A stretch of 64,000 nucleotides of DNA from Acinetobacter terrae (GCF_013004375.1 NZ_JABERI010000020.1:1-64000); one strand, 5' to 3'. Positions 35,076 to 44,849 are shown, counted from the first letter of the stretch. Notes: a model not told the origin generated them from the letters alone. A program made the numbers and translations.

Positions 35076-36802
35076 TGAAGCAAGATTTTAAAGTCTATCT
35101 ACGTCTTTTGGGCTATTTGAAGCCTTTTTGGGGTGTGGCAATATTGGTTTTTATCGGTTTTTCAATTAGTGCTGCTACAGAAGTATCTATTGCAAAATTA
35201 TTAGAAAAAATCATTACTGCAATCCAGCATAGAGACCAAGACTTTACTTCCATATTTCCTTTCTTGGTGATTCTACTGATGTTTTTCCGTGGGGTGGGTT
35301 CCTTTATCGGGGGCTATTTCACGGCAGTGATCTCTCGGAATCTGGTCTTTAATATTCGTCAGGAAGTCTTTTCAAAACTGTTAAAGCTTCCATCTCAGTA
35401 TTATCTGGACAATACCAGCGGCCATATTACCGCTAAAATTATGTACAACGTGGAGCAGTTAACCGCTGCTTCATCAGAATCCCTCAAAACCATTGTGCAA
35501 CAAGGTTTGATTACCATTGGATTGCTAGGCTACTTGTTATATAGCAATTGGCGACTGACCCTGATTATTCTGATTTTTGCTCCATTGATGGGTTTTCTTG
35601 TTCGTCAAGCATCAAAACGTATGCGTAAATTATCTTTGCAAGTTCAGGACACCATGGGCGATGTTAACCATGTGGTACAAGAAACGGTAAATGGCAATTT
35701 AGTGGTCAAGGGTTTTGGTGGGCAAGAGTATGAGCAAACCCGTTTTAAAGATCACTCGCTTGAAAACTTAAAACGTGGTCTGAAAATGGTGGTGGTACAG
35801 CAGCTCAATAGCCCTGTTGTACAATTCATTATGTCAATTGCAATGAGTCTTATTATCTGGATTGCATTACGCCCAGAAATTTTACGTGATACCAGTGCAG
35901 GTGAGTTCGTTGCATACATTACCGCAGCGGGTATGTTAAGCAAACCCATCAAAGCTTTAACCGATGTGAATGAAAAATTACAACGTGGTATGGCGGCAGC
36001 ACATTCAGTTTTTGAATTACTCGATTTACCTGAAGAAAAAAATACAGGAACTTTAACGCCGGTACTTAAAGGTAATATTCAGTTCCAAAATGTGAATTTA
36101 ATTTATGCTGATGGTCATCAAGCGATTCATGATTTTAACTTGAATGTTAAAGCGGGCGAAACTGTTGCACTAGTGGGGCGTTCAGGCGCAGGCAAAACAT
36201 CTTTAGTCAATCTGCTGGTGCGTTTTCAGGAAGCGAGTTCAGGTCATATCTATTTAGATAAACATGATATTCGAGCGCTGGATATCAATACCTTGCGAAC
36301 CCAGATTGCGATGGTGAATCAGCAAGTGGTGCTCTTTAATCGTACTGTGCGCGAAAACATTGCTTATGGGCAACTTGAAGGTGCAAGCGATGCAGATATT
36401 ATTGCAGCAGCAAAAGCAGCTTATGCGCACGACTTTATTATGGCTTTGCCACAAGGTTACGACACGCCATTAGGTGCACAGGGCTTGAACTTGTCAGGTG
36501 GGCAACGTCAGCGTATTGCAATTGCACGTGCAATTTTGAAAAATGCGCCCATCTTGATTCTTGATGAGGCGACCAGTGCACTAGATAATGAGTCGGAATA
36601 CTTTATTCAACAAGCTTTTGATGCAGCCATGCAAGATCGAACAACTATTGTGATTGCTCATCGTTTATCGACCATTGAAAATGCAGATCGTATTGTGGTG
36701 ATGGATAAAGGTACAATTGTTGAACAGGGTACGCATGCGGAATTGATTGCCAAGCATGGCGCTTATTACCAATTGCATCAGCGTAATTTCGAGGAAAATT
36801 GA
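35075..36802 (+). CDS. msbA: Lipid A export ATP-binding/permease MsbA
   Basis: The 575-aa half-transporter has a six-helix membrane domain (LVFNIRQEVFSKLLKLPSQY is the coupling region). Its nucleotide-binding domain carries GRSGAGKTSLVNL (Walker A, near 366), LSGGQRQRIAIARA (signature, near 473), LILDEATSALDNESE (Walker B, near 495) and the H-loop IAHRLSTI. As a homodimer MsbA flips lipid A-core from the inner to the outer face of the inner membrane. The start is GTG 35075, overlapping the exbD stop. lpxK follows after 3 bp, the classic msbA-lpxK pair. Confidence 0.96.
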   Translation: MKQDFKVYLRLLGYLKPFWGVAILVFIGFSISAATEVSIAKLLEKIITAIQHRDQDFTSIFPFLVILLMFFRGVGSFIGGYFTAVISRNLVFNIRQEVFSKLLKLPSQYYLDNTSGHITAKIMYNVEQLTAASSESLKTIVQQGLITIGLLGYLLYSNWRLTLIILIFAPLMGFLVRQASKRMRKLSLQVQDTMGDVNHVVQETVNGNLVVKGFGGQEYEQTRFKDHSLENLKRGLKMVVVQQLNSPVVQFIMSIAMSLIIWIALRPEILRDTSAGEFVAYITAAGMLSKPIKALTDVNEKLQRGMAAAHSVFELLDLPEEKNTGTLTPVLKGNIQFQNVNLIYADGHQAIHDFNLNVKAGETVALVGRSGAGKTSLVNLLVRFQEASSGHIYLDKHDIRALDINTLRTQIAMVNQQVVLFNRTVRENIAYGQLEGASDADIIAAAKAAYAHDFIMALPQGYDTPLGAQGLNLSGGQRQRIAIARAILKNAPILILDEATSALDNESEYFIQQAFDAAMQDRTTIVIAHRLSTIENADRIVVMDKGTIVEQGTHAELIAKHGAYYQLHQRNFEEN

Positions 36803-36805
36803 TTT

Positions 36806-37810
36806 ATGTCAATTGCACAATTGATTCAGGATGCTTGGAACAAACAAGCCAAGTGGTTAATTGTGCTTCGACCTTTGTCATGGATTTATCGTGGTGGCTT
36901 TTTATTGAATAAAAAGCTTTACCAAATGGGCATTAAATCAAGCTATCAAGCACCCGTCCCGGTGATGGTAATTGGTAATATCACGGTAGGGGGTAGTGGA
37001 AAAACACCACTATTGATTCAGCTGGTGAATTATCTACACAGTCAAAATGTTCGTGTCGGTGTGATTAGTCGGGGTTATGGTGGAAAAGGCCCTTTCCCAG
37101 CCTATGTGGATTTGGAATCTGTGCCGGAAATTGTTGGTGATGAACCCTGTTTGATTGTTCAATCCACTGGCATTCCCATGGTTGTGGGCTCAAATCGACA
37201 GCGCAGTATTGAATATTTGTTATCCAAGCATGAATTGGACTTAATTATTAGTGATGATGGTTTACAACATTTTGCTTTAGAACGTCAAATTGAATGGATT
37301 GTGCTGGATCGGAATCGTGGCTTGGGTAATCAAAAGTTATTGCCTGAAGGGTATTTACGCGAGCCTCCAAGCCGTTTAAACACAGGCACGGTAATTGAGC
37401 ATGCCGCAGAGCCTGCATCTTCTTTAAATATGCATTTAGAAGTGGCTACTCCGTATTTACTGAATGCTGAAGATAGCAAATCCTTTAATCCAGCTGATAA
37501 TTTTTATGCAGTTGTGGGTATTGGTTTTCCACAGCGATTTTATAAAACTTTAGATTCTATGGGTATTCATCAATTTCAATGTCATGAATTTCCCGATCAT
37601 TACGATTATGAAATCTCGGATCTTCAATTTGAAGATGGAAATCCAATTATTACCACCGAAAAAGATGCAGTGAAACTTTTGCCATTATTAAAGCAAAATC
37701 CAGATTTCAAACGGGAAATTTGGGTGGTTCCGGTTGAGGCTGTACTTTCACCCGCCTGTTATGAAGTCTTGCATCAGCAATTACAGCAATTCGGTATTCA
37801 AATTTCTTAA
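36806..37810 (+). CDS. lpxK: Tetraacyldisaccharide 4'-kinase LpxK
   Basis: The 334-aa membrane-associated kinase has PVPVMVIGNITVGGSGKTPL (P-loop near residue 62), VGVISRGYGGKG, GDEPCLI and DDGLQHFALERQIEWIVLD, all signature blocks of LpxK. It phosphorylates the 4' position of the lipid A precursor, yielding lipid IVA. The N-terminal hydrophobic helix (LIVLRPLSWIYRGGFLL) anchors it. It lies between msbA and kdsB, which export lipid A and supply CMP-Kdo. Confidence 0.96.
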   Translation: MSIAQLIQDAWNKQAKWLIVLRPLSWIYRGGFLLNKKLYQMGIKSSYQAPVPVMVIGNITVGGSGKTPLLIQLVNYLHSQNVRVGVISRGYGGKGPFPAYVDLESVPEIVGDEPCLIVQSTGIPMVVGSNRQRSIEYLLSKHELDLIISDDGLQHFALERQIEWIVLDRNRGLGNQKLLPEGYLREPPSRLNTGTVIEHAAEPASSLNMHLEVATPYLLNAEDSKSFNPADNFYAVVGIGFPQRFYKTLDSMGIHQFQCHEFPDHYDYEISDLQFEDGNPIITTEKDAVKLLPLLKQNPDFKREIWVVPVEAVLSPACYEVLHQQLQQFGIQIS

Positions 37811-37822
37811 GGTTCATCGTTT

Positions 37823-38584
37823 ATGAAACATATTGTTATCCCCGCACGTTTTGCAAGTTCACGGTTACCTGGTAAGCCATTACTGGAAATTCATGGCCGT
37901 CCCATGATTTTACGGGTCGTTGATCAGGCAAAAAAAGTTGCGGGTTTTGACGATTTATGTGTTGCAACCGATGATGAACGTATTGCTGAAGTTTGCCGTG
38001 CAGAAGGTGTGGATGTTGTAATCACAAGTGCAAACCATCCATCTGGAACAGATCGTTTAAGTGAAGTTGCCCGGATTAAAGGTTGGGCAAGTGAAGATAT
38101 TATTGTCAATGTACAAGGCGATGAACCCTTGCTTCCGGCACAATTGGTGCAACAGGTTGCACAATTATTGGAATCACAGCCTGAATCTTCTATGTCTACC
38201 TTGTGTGAGCCGATTCATAGTCTGGACGAATTTCATCGTGACAGTATCGTGAAAGTGGTGATGTCTAAATACAACCAGGCTTTGTATTTTAGCCGTGCGA
38301 CCATTCCTTATGATCGTGATGGTGCTAAACAAGAGGTACAGCAATTGCATCATCAAGCTTACCGCCATTTGGGTTTATATGCCTATCGTTTGAATTTACT
38401 GCAAGAATATGTGTCTTGGGATATGGGTGTACTGGAAAAACTGGAAAGTTTGGAACAATTGCGTGTGCTTGAAAATGGGCATCGTATTGCGATTGCTGTT
38501 GCCGAAGCCAACTTGCCACCAGGCGTTGATACGCAAGCTGATTTAGATCGTCTCAATGAAATGGATGTTTCCTGCTTTGAGTAA
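37823..38584 (+). CDS. kdsB: CMP-Kdo synthetase KdsB (3-deoxy-manno-octulosonate cytidylyltransferase)
   Basis: The 253-aa enzyme starts [20 protein letters not shown] (nucleotide-binding [12 protein letters not shown] signature), then [46 protein letters not shown] and [10 protein letters not shown]. It activates Kdo with CTP for the inner core of LPS/LOS. It is 12 bp after lpxK and 29 bp before holB, so one transcript probably runs from exbB through pilZ. Confidence 0.96.
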   Translation: MKHIVIPARFASSRLPGKPLLEIHGRPMILRVVDQAKKVAGFDDLCVATDDERIAEVCRAEGVDVVITSANHPSGTDRLSEVARIKGWASEDIIVNVQGDEPLLPAQLVQQVAQLLESQPESSMSTLCEPIHSLDEFHRDSIVKVVMSKYNQALYFSRATIPYDRDGAKQEVQQLHHQAYRHLGLYAYRLNLLQEYVSWDMGVLEKLESLEQLRVLENGHRIAIAVAEANLPPGVDTQADLDRLNEMDVSCFE

Positions 38585-38613
38585 AATTGGGGATAAGGTT
38601 GGGCTTTAATTCA

Positions 38614-39597
38614 ATGCAAAATGATGTGGTCGCACAAGTTTATCCATGGCAACAAATCGTTTGGGATACGCTAACAGGGCGTTTCCCAAAACTTGGGCAT
38701 GGCTTACTTTTTTATGGCAAAAAAGGCTGTGGCAAAGAAGCTTTTGCGCAATATTTTTTGGCTTGGGTGTTATGTGCCAATCGTCATGCCAATAATGCAC
38801 CTTGCGGGGAATGTGGTAGTTGCTTGTGGTTAAAATCGGATACTCATCCGAACTATGTACATATCAGCACAGATGAAGAAAATAAAAAGCAAAACGCCAA
38901 AATTAAAATCGAAAAAATCCGTGACTTATTGCCCTTTGTGCAGCAAACGGTAGATGGTTGGCGGGTTATTGTGATTGAGCCGGCAGAAGCTTTAAATATG
39001 TCTTCTGCAAATGCATTACTCAAAACACTCGAAGAACCCGGTGATCGTGTTGTCATTATTTTATTGGCTGACCATTATCTAAAACTTCCTGCGACTATTC
39101 GCAGTCGTTTACAACATTTTGCCTTGGATCGTATATCTGAAGCTCAAGCAGGCGAGTATTTATCTGAACATTTACCGAATTTAGATCAAACACAAAAGCA
39201 ATTGTTGTTGAATTTGTCCAATCAAATGCCTTTGCAAGCCATGCAATTGGCGCAAGCTGAATGGCTAAATAAACGTCAAGAGTTTTTAAATGATTGGCAA
39301 AAATTAGTGACGCAAAAGAATATGCCAATGGCAATTGCGACCAAGTGGAACAAAGCCTTAAATTTTAGTGACTTTGCGCAAATGTTTGAATACTTGTTGT
39401 CTGATTTAATTTGTGTCAAGCTAAATCAACAGGTTAAAAATCCAGATTTGGATTTGAGTGTGTTATCAGAACAATATACCTTGGAATTTTTATTTACGAT
39501 TTATTCCGACTTGCAACAATCTAAACGGTTTATCGAGCAGAATGTACAAAGCAATTTGGTGCTTGATCAATTGTGTATAAAACTAATGAACATCTAA
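38614..39597 (+). CDS. holB: DNA polymerase III subunit delta' (HolB)
   Basis: The roughly 327-aa AAA+ clamp-loader subunit has GLLFYGKKGCGKEAFAQYF (a P-loop-like segment), a four-Cys zinc module in CGECGSCLWLKSD plus an upstream Cys, and VIEPAEALNMSSANALLKTL with the conserved EEP that follows. Delta' helps open and load the beta clamp. I start at ATG 38614 (MQNDVVAQVYPW); TTG 38587 and TTG 38599 are in-frame alternatives and no ribosome binding site is decisive. The order holB-pilZ-tatD is the same as in Pseudomonas. Confidence 0.92.
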   Translation: MQNDVVAQVYPWQQIVWDTLTGRFPKLGHGLLFYGKKGCGKEAFAQYFLAWVLCANRHANNAPCGECGSCLWLKSDTHPNYVHISTDEENKKQNAKIKIEKIRDLLPFVQQTVDGWRVIVIEPAEALNMSSANALLKTLEEPGDRVVIILLADHYLKLPATIRSRLQHFALDRISEAQAGEYLSEHLPNLDQTQKQLLLNLSNQMPLQAMQLAQAEWLNKRQEFLNDWQKLVTQKNMPMAIATKWNKALNFSDFAQMFEYLLSDLICVKLNQQVKNPDLDLSVLSEQYTLEFLFTIYSDLQQSKRFIEQNVQSNLVLDQLCIKLMNI

Positions 39598-39613
39598 ATA
39601 TTTAAAGGGGAAG

Positions 39614-39958
39614 ATGATGCAACCACGTATGGGCGGTATTATTCAGGCGAATATCCCGGATAAAGACACTTTGTATGCCAGCTATATGCCTTATGTTGTC
39701 GGTGGTGGTTTATTTGTTCCAACCAAGCAGCCGGTAAAAATCGGTGAAGAAGTCTTTGTACTGGCAACTTTGCCTGAACAATCACAAAAAATTCCTTTGA
39801 CCGGTAAAGTGATTTGGATTTCTCAAAAACAAAATGGCATCAAATTACAAGGCTTTGGTATGCAGTTGACGGGGGAAAAGGGCGTTTATTACAAATCAGA
39901 AGCCGAAAAGTTACTTGTAGGTATTAAGTCTGAGGGTCGAACTAGTTACACTATGTAG
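39614..39958 (+). CDS. pilZ: Type IV pilus protein PilZ
   Basis: The 114-aa protein shows IIQANIPDKDTLYASYMPYV, GGLFVPTKQPVKIGEEVFV, GKVIWISQ and GIKLQGFGMQL. This is the short PilZ type of the pilus system. It lacks the RxxxR and D/NxSxxG residues that bind cyclic di-GMP in other PilZ domains, as in the Pseudomonas and Xanthomonas PilZ proteins. It supports type IV pilus assembly by contacting PilB and FimX-like proteins. It lies 16 bp after holB and 26 bp before tatD, with AAAGGGGAAG before the ATG. Confidence 0.9.
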   Translation: MMQPRMGGIIQANIPDKDTLYASYMPYVVGGGLFVPTKQPVKIGEEVFVLATLPEQSQKIPLTGKVIWISQKQNGIKLQGFGMQLTGEKGVYYKSEAEKLLVGIKSEGRTSYTM

Positions 39959-39984
39959 CTGTTTAACCGATTTAGGATCTCACC

Positions 39985-40758
39985 GTGTTTGTAGATACTC
40001 ACTGCCATTTAACCTTGCTGGATTTAACGCCTTATGATGGTAATTTGGATCTGGCATTAGCACAGGCGCGTGAAGCGGGTGTATCCAAATTCATGAGTAT
40101 TTCGGTTGATCTGGATGACCATATCGAGCTTGCTAAAATTGCAGCACGTCATGCTGATGTTGGATACAGTGTTGGGGTTCATCCCTGTGAAGATCCCGCG
40201 ACCATGTCGCGCGCAACAACGGATTATTTAATTGAACTGGCGCAGCCGGAACAGGTTTGGGCAATTGGTGAAACAGGCCTGGATTATTTTCATAGCACTG
40301 ATTTCATTACTGAACAAAAACAATGTTTTGCCCGTCATATTCATGCCTCTCAGGCAGTGAAAAAACCTGTAGTGGTGCATACCCGCTCAGCCAAACATGA
40401 TACGGTGGATATCATTCGTGCTGAAAAGTCCACCCATGGCATTTTGCACTGTTTTACTGAAGACTGGGAAACAGCCAAGGCAGTGCTGGATTGTGGTTAT
40501 TACGTGTCATTTTCCGGAATTGTTTCTTTTAAAAATGCGCAAGATTTACGTGATGTGGCGAAACAGGTTCCACTTGATCGCGTACTGATTGAGACGGATA
40601 GTCCTTACCTGGCACCGATGCCCTATAGAGGAAAGTCTAATGAACCAAAATACGTTCCCTATGTAGCCAAAGCCTTAAGTGATGTATATGATAAGTCAGT
40701 TGAGGAAATTGCTTTCATTACCATGCAAAACTTTGAAAACCTCCTCAATCAAAAGTAA
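39985..40758 (+). CDS. TatD-family metal-dependent hydrolase
   Basis: The 257-aa TIM-barrel nuclease family protein opens with VDTHCHLTLLDL (HxH metal site), then SVGVHPCED, WAIGETGLDYFH, HASQAVKKPVVVHTRSA, GILHCFTEDW and DRVLIETDSPYLAPMPYRGK. All metal ligands are visible. Homologues (TatD/YcfH) act as 3'-5' DNA or RNA exonucleases or D-aminoacyl-tRNA-type hydrolases. The start is GTG 39985 with AGGAT upstream. It closes the holB-pilZ-tatD run. Confidence 0.92.
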   Translation: MFVDTHCHLTLLDLTPYDGNLDLALAQAREAGVSKFMSISVDLDDHIELAKIAARHADVGYSVGVHPCEDPATMSRATTDYLIELAQPEQVWAIGETGLDYFHSTDFITEQKQCFARHIHASQAVKKPVVVHTRSAKHDTVDIIRAEKSTHGILHCFTEDWETAKAVLDCGYYVSFSGIVSFKNAQDLRDVAKQVPLDRVLIETDSPYLAPMPYRGKSNEPKYVPYVAKALSDVYDKSVEEIAFITMQNFENLLNQK

Positions 40759-40803
40759 ATAATTCGAATTGATACAAGCGCATAAGAGAGTTACAGGGTG
40801 AAG

Positions 40804-41418
40804 ATGGATCGTCAGGCTCAGTTTCGAGCAAGAGAAGCGTTAATTTTTCAGGTTGCAGAGCAACTGTTATTAGAAAATGGCGAATCAGGGATGACGCTTG
40901 ATGCGTTGGCCGCAGAACTCGATCTAGCGAAAGGGACTCTATATAAACATTTCCAAAGTAAAGATGAACTCTACATGCTTCTCATTATCCGTAATGAGAA
41001 GATGTTGCTCGAGATGATTAAGGATGCGGAGAAAGCCTTTCCAGAACATCTGGCTTTCTTTATGTTGCATCATTTACATCATCCAGAACGTACAGTGCTG
41101 TTCCATCAAATTGAAGAACGTCTTTCTACCACAGGTGTAGGCATTCATCATTTGTTTAGTGAGCTGTATCAGGTGAGAAAGCAGCGCTTACGGATTATTT
41201 TTCGTATGACTGAAAGCTATTTAGAAAGTATTCAAAGTAGTATGTCAGTACGGGATTATTTGGCTTCAATTTGGGCATTAACTCACGGTGCAGCGGCAAT
41301 CCTGAATTCTAGTTTTTATCAGCGTTATTTGGGCTCACGCGACACATTGCGTGTGGCTTATATTGACCAAGCCTTGGCGATGCCGAAACAAACCCGTTCT
41401 ACGGAACAATTTGCCTAA
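40804..41418 (+). CDS. TetR/AcrR-family regulator
   Basis: The 204-aa product has an N-terminal TetR DNA-binding domain: EALIFQVAEQLLLENGESG, MTLDALAAELDLAKGTLYKH and FQSKDELYMLLI. A helical ligand-binding part follows with no recognised family (LHHPERTVLFHQIEERLSTT; YLASIWALTHGAAAILNSSF). ATG 40804 is used because AGGG lies about six bases upstream; a GTG two codons earlier is possible. It lies between tatD and the type II secretion genes on the same strand; its target is unknown. Confidence 0.88.
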   Translation: MDRQAQFRAREALIFQVAEQLLLENGESGMTLDALAAELDLAKGTLYKHFQSKDELYMLLIIRNEKMLLEMIKDAEKAFPEHLAFFMLHHLHHPERTVLFHQIEERLSTTGVGIHHLFSELYQVRKQRLRIIFRMTESYLESIQSSMSVRDYLASIWALTHGAAAILNSSFYQRYLGSRDTLRVAYIDQALAMPKQTRSTEQFA

Positions 41419-41427
41419 AGGTATGCC

Positions 41428-41988
41428 ATGAAGCACACAGGGTCATCATCAATTCGCGGTTTTACCTTAATAGAGTTGATGGTGGTTATTGTGATTATGG
41501 CGATCATGGCATCTTTAATTTTAACCAATATTAATGGTGTTGATCAGCGTAAAGCCATGCAGGCACGTGAAGTGTTTATCATGGATTTACGCAGGATGAA
41601 TCGTGAAGCCAATGATCAGGCTCGCATTTTTGCACTTGAGGTTCAAACTGGCACAGATGTGTCGCCATTTCGTTATGGTGTTGTTGAATATTTGGTCCCA
41701 TCCCTTCAAGCTACACAAAATTCAGTACTTAATGAAAATAAAAAATGGCAAGACTATTCAGAGTTTGAAAAGCGCGCTTTACCCGAACATGTTTCCTTCA
41801 ATGTGCAATCGCTCGATTATGCATATGAAAATGCCAATAATGATGATTTGCTGAATGCAAATGCACCGAAATTACTGTGGCTAGGTAATGGCGAAGCGAA
41901 ACCTGTACGGATTCAGTTTTATTTCGAGCAACGCCCAATTGGTGAAGAAATTGAGATTGATCATTTAGGTAAAATCAATGAAAGCTAG
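41428..41988 (+). CDS. gspH: Type II secretion minor pseudopilin GspH
   Basis: The 186-aa protein has a type III (prepilin) signal: a basic leader SSIRG, cleavage before FTLIELMVVIVIMAIMASLIL, and the Glu at +5. The body (AREVFIMDLRRMNREANDQA, then a GspH-type beta domain ending with RIQFYFEQRPIGEEIEIDHL) fits GspH/FimT. With GspI, J and K it builds the tip of the pseudopilus that pushes folded proteins through the outer membrane. It overlaps gspI by 11 bases. Main pseudopilin and export ATPase genes are not in the window. Confidence 0.87.
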   Translation: MKHTGSSSIRGFTLIELMVVIVIMAIMASLILTNINGVDQRKAMQAREVFIMDLRRMNREANDQARIFALEVQTGTDVSPFRYGVVEYLVPSLQATQNSVLNENKKWQDYSEFEKRALPEHVSFNVQSLDYAYENANNDDLLNANAPKLLWLGNGEAKPVRIQFYFEQRPIGEEIEIDHLGKINES

Positions 41989-42388
41989 ATACTCCAAGCA
42001 TAGTTCTTCGTCGTCTTGCGCAGGTTTTACGTTATTGGAAGTCATGGTGGCTTTAGCAATTTTCGCGACCGCTGCAATCGCTTTTACCAAAGTGGCAATG
42101 CAATATACCCAAGCGACATCAAACGCAATTTTACACACCAAAGCGCAATTCGTTGCTTTAAACGAAGTTGCCGTAATGGAAATTAACCAAGAGTGGTTGC
42201 AGGGAACACAGTCCAAACAGATTACCCAGCAAGGTGAAACTTGGCAAATTGATAAGTCTGCCCAATCCACGATTAGCCCAAATGTGCAACGTATTGAAGT
42301 ACAAGTCAGTTTGTTTAATGCTGAATCAGGTAAAGTGGAATCCGGTATTACCAATCTGGTTTTCTTTAACTATAAGGCTAAAGTTTGA
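41978..42388 (+). CDS. gspI: Type II secretion minor pseudopilin GspI
   Basis: The 136-aa protein has the leader SSSSCAG and the pseudopilin start FTLLEVMVALAIFATAAIAF with the +5 Glu, followed by a short C-terminal domain (HTKAQFVALNEVAVMEINQE). The size and the L-E-V-M-V-A-L-A-I start are typical of GspI, the central subunit that gathers J and K at the pseudopilus tip. It starts within gspH and its TGA overlaps the ATG of gspJ. Confidence 0.9.
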   Translation: MKARYSKHSSSSSCAGFTLLEVMVALAIFATAAIAFTKVAMQYTQATSNAILHTKAQFVALNEVAVMEINQEWLQGTQSKQITQQGETWQIDKSAQSTISPNVQRIEVQVSLFNAESGKVESGITNLVFFNYKAKV

Positions 42389-43077
42389 TGCAACCGAAAA
42401 ATAAAAAAAATCAAACTCGACATTCACAGCATCGCTCAGGCTTTACCTTGGTTGAATTGTTGGTCGCAATTGCCATATTTGCGGTACTTTCGGCACTGGG
42501 TTGGAAAGTTTTTGATTATCTGATCAAAGTCAAAGAGCGCAATACTGAACATGAAGTTAATTTGGGACAGTTGCAAGAAGCCTATCAACAAATTCTGCGT
42601 GATACCGTTCAAGCCGTGCCACTCAATGCCAATATGAATAACGATATTCAGCCTGCTTTGGTTTTGCAAAACGGCCGCTTTAATTTTAGTAAAACGGGTG
42701 TAACTGATCCTTTGCAGCAGGGTATTTCACCGGATGAGCGTGTTGAATACCAATATCGTGCAGATGAAAAGAAACTCTACCGTTTGAAATATCGTAATTT
42801 AAACAGCAGCGGACGCGATCAACCCGAATCCAGTGTGTTGTTAAATGATGTCGATCAGTTTGAAATTGTGGTGCTGAATCCGAATGAGTCAACTTCATGG
42901 CCGGATGGGCAAGTAGATTTAAATGATGCCACGCAAAAACAAATCTTGCCGAAAGGGATTAAGATTAAATTAACCGTGAAAGATGTTGCTTATGAATGGA
43001 TTTTTAGTCTATTGAACACGGACTACTTAAAACAGCAGAACAATAATCAAAATAACAATTCAAATAATCCAACATAA
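42388..43077 (+). CDS. gspJ: Type II secretion minor pseudopilin GspJ
   Basis: The 229-aa protein has a basic leader (HSQHRSG), cleavage before FTLVELLVAIAIFAVLSALG with +5 Glu, and a body containing YQQILRDTVQAVPLNANMNN and VEYQYRADEKKLYRLKYR, the GspJ pattern. It ends in an Asn-rich tail (QQNNNQNNNSNNPT). I start at ATG 42388, which overlaps the gspI TGA; a TTG one codon earlier is in frame. gspK follows after 21 bp. Confidence 0.9.
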   Translation: MQPKNKKNQTRHSQHRSGFTLVELLVAIAIFAVLSALGWKVFDYLIKVKERNTEHEVNLGQLQEAYQQILRDTVQAVPLNANMNNDIQPALVLQNGRFNFSKTGVTDPLQQGISPDERVEYQYRADEKKLYRLKYRNLNSSGRDQPESSVLLNDVDQFEIVVLNPNESTSWPDGQVDLNDATQKQILPKGIKIKLTVKDVAYEWIFSLLNTDYLKQQNNNQNNNSNNPT

Positions 43078-43098
43078 CCAAGTCTAAAGAGATTGAGC

Positions 43099-44046
43099 AT
43101 GAAGCAGCAACAGGGTATTGCCTTAATTACGATCTTGGTGATGGTCGCATTAGCAACGATTCTTGCTGCGACGATTGCCAAACGTCAGGCCAATACTGCT
43201 GAAAATACCGCATATTTGATGCGTCAAAATCAATCATTGCTGTATGCCAAAAGCGCAGAAGCCTTTTTTTCAGAGCTTTTGGTGGATGATGCTGAAAATG
43301 CAGGTGATATCGATCATCTGCAAGAAAATTGGGCAAAACCGATGCCGGCTTTTCCGGTAGAAGATGGTTTTGTATCGGGGACTTTGCAGGACGAATCAGG
43401 AAAATTTAATTTAAATAGTTTGGTCAATAATGACGGTACACCGAATCCTCAATCGAAAGCCTGGTTTGAAAAACTGTTGCTACGTGTCGGGTTGCCTGAA
43501 AAATTGAGCGAAGCAGTGATTGATTGGCAAGATACTGATGATGAAACCATTGGTGCGATGGGGGCGGAAGCTAGCTACTATCAAGGCTTGCCGCAAGGCT
43601 ATTTAGCGCCAAACAGTAAATTTCATAGCGTTGAAGAACTGAAACTGGTCCGTGGCTTTGAAGGTCAAAAATATCTGCAAATTGCAGATTATGTCAGTGC
43701 AGCACCTACATCAGAAAGTAAAGTTAATGTGAATACAGCATCCGCAATGCTGCTTGCGAGTCTTGATCCCAAGTTGGACGTCAATGCGATTGAACAAATC
43801 TTGCAGCAACGCCAGGCAAATTTAGAATATTTTTCAAACATTAATGATCTTTGGGTGATTGAGCCTTTTGCACAGGTCAATACTGATGTCCGCAATGAGG
43901 TGAATGATTTGCTGGGTGTGCAATCCAGTTATTTCAAAGCCAAGATTGAAGTGTTGTTAAGTGAGCGTAAACGTCAATTTAGTAGTGATTTGGTGCGTAA
44001 AGATAAAACGGTGTATGTGGCATATCGCAGTATGGCGCCATTTTAA
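43099..44046 (+). CDS. gspK: Type II secretion minor pseudopilin GspK
   Basis: The 315-aa protein starts MKQQQGIALITILVMVALAT, the GspK pseudopilin leader with Gly before the cleavage site and, typically for GspK, no Glu at +5. The large periplasmic body has LQDESGKFNLNSLVNNDG, AVIDWQDTDDETIG and KVNVNTASAMLLASLDPKLD (helix-hairpin-helix-like SAM-type region). GspK caps the pseudopilus tip. ATG 43099 has AAAGAGA upstream; TTG 43093 is an alternative. It ends the gspHIJK operon. Confidence 0.9.
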   Translation: MKQQQGIALITILVMVALATILAATIAKRQANTAENTAYLMRQNQSLLYAKSAEAFFSELLVDDAENAGDIDHLQENWAKPMPAFPVEDGFVSGTLQDESGKFNLNSLVNNDGTPNPQSKAWFEKLLLRVGLPEKLSEAVIDWQDTDDETIGAMGAEASYYQGLPQGYLAPNSKFHSVEELKLVRGFEGQKYLQIADYVSAAPTSESKVNVNTASAMLLASLDPKLDVNAIEQILQQRQANLEYFSNINDLWVIEPFAQVNTDVRNEVNDLLGVQSSYFKAKIEVLLSERKRQFSSDLVRKDKTVYVAYRSMAPF

Positions 44047-44204
44047 TCATATAAACCAACAAGCTGAAATATAATCGATCTTATTATCTTGTTTAAGTCG
44101 CATATGTTCTACCAATTGCTTTGAACTGTAAAATTAATGCCCAGACTTTCACTTTTGCTTTATAATCAAATTCAATTCACATATTTTTGATTGCATCACG
44201 GCAC

Positions 44205-44801
44205 ATGTTAATTCGTAAGTTATTTAAGTTTGAAAATGCTCATATTGTGCGAAATTGCACATCGGATCGCTGTAAGCGTTCGATTCATGGCCATAGTTAT
44301 AAAGTTGAATTATTGCTTAAAGCTTCGAAGCTAGATCATGGTCAAATGGTGTATGACTTCGGATTGCTGAAGGGCGTAATCAAGGATATTTTTGACAGTT
44401 TTGATCATGCCATTTGTTTTTGGCAGCATGATGATGCTGAATATATTGAAGCCTGCAAAAAATTTAGTGCACGTTGGGTATCTTTACCTGTTTCTCCTTC
44501 TGCGGAACAATTTTCACGTATTTTCTTCTATTTAGCACAACAAGTGCTTGCGTCAACCGAAACCCAAAATGGGGAAGGGGATGTAGAGGTTTACTCGGTG
44601 ATTGTGCATGAAACGGATACAGGTTATGCACAAAGCTTTATCGAAGATATTGAAAATGAGCAAATGGGTGTGCTGAGTCTTGAACAGATTGTGTTCTCTG
44701 AACAAGTTCAAGCCGAATGGACTGACCCTAATATGTATGAAAAATTACAACAAGGAATTAAATTCCAAAACCCGAGTGTTGATCTACAGGTACACATCTA
44801 A
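44205..44801 (+). CDS. 6-pyruvoyl-tetrahydropterin synthase / QueD family protein
   Basis: The 198-aa protein has the PTPS-family zinc site: His in FKFENAHIV and the pair in SIHGHSYKVELLL, plus the catalytic-type Cys in SDRCKRS. GQMVYDFGLLKGVIKDIFD and FDHAICFW supply further conserved active-site Asp/His. QueD makes 6-carboxytetrahydropterin for queuosine; other members act in biopterin synthesis. This version is longer than E. coli QueD (about 120 aa), with an extra C-terminal 60-70 residues, and has one extra residue between Cys and HGH. The start is ATG 44205; a TTG six codons upstream exists. No other que gene is adjacent. Confidence 0.82.
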   Translation: MLIRKLFKFENAHIVRNCTSDRCKRSIHGHSYKVELLLKASKLDHGQMVYDFGLLKGVIKDIFDSFDHAICFWQHDDAEYIEACKKFSARWVSLPVSPSAEQFSRIFFYLAQQVLASTETQNGEGDVEVYSVIVHETDTGYAQSFIEDIENEQMGVLSLEQIVFSEQVQAEWTDPNMYEKLQQGIKFQNPSVDLQVHI

Positions 44802-44849
44802 AGATCATTGAATCACGTGGTAGGTTTTAAAAAGGATTAGGAAGAAGTT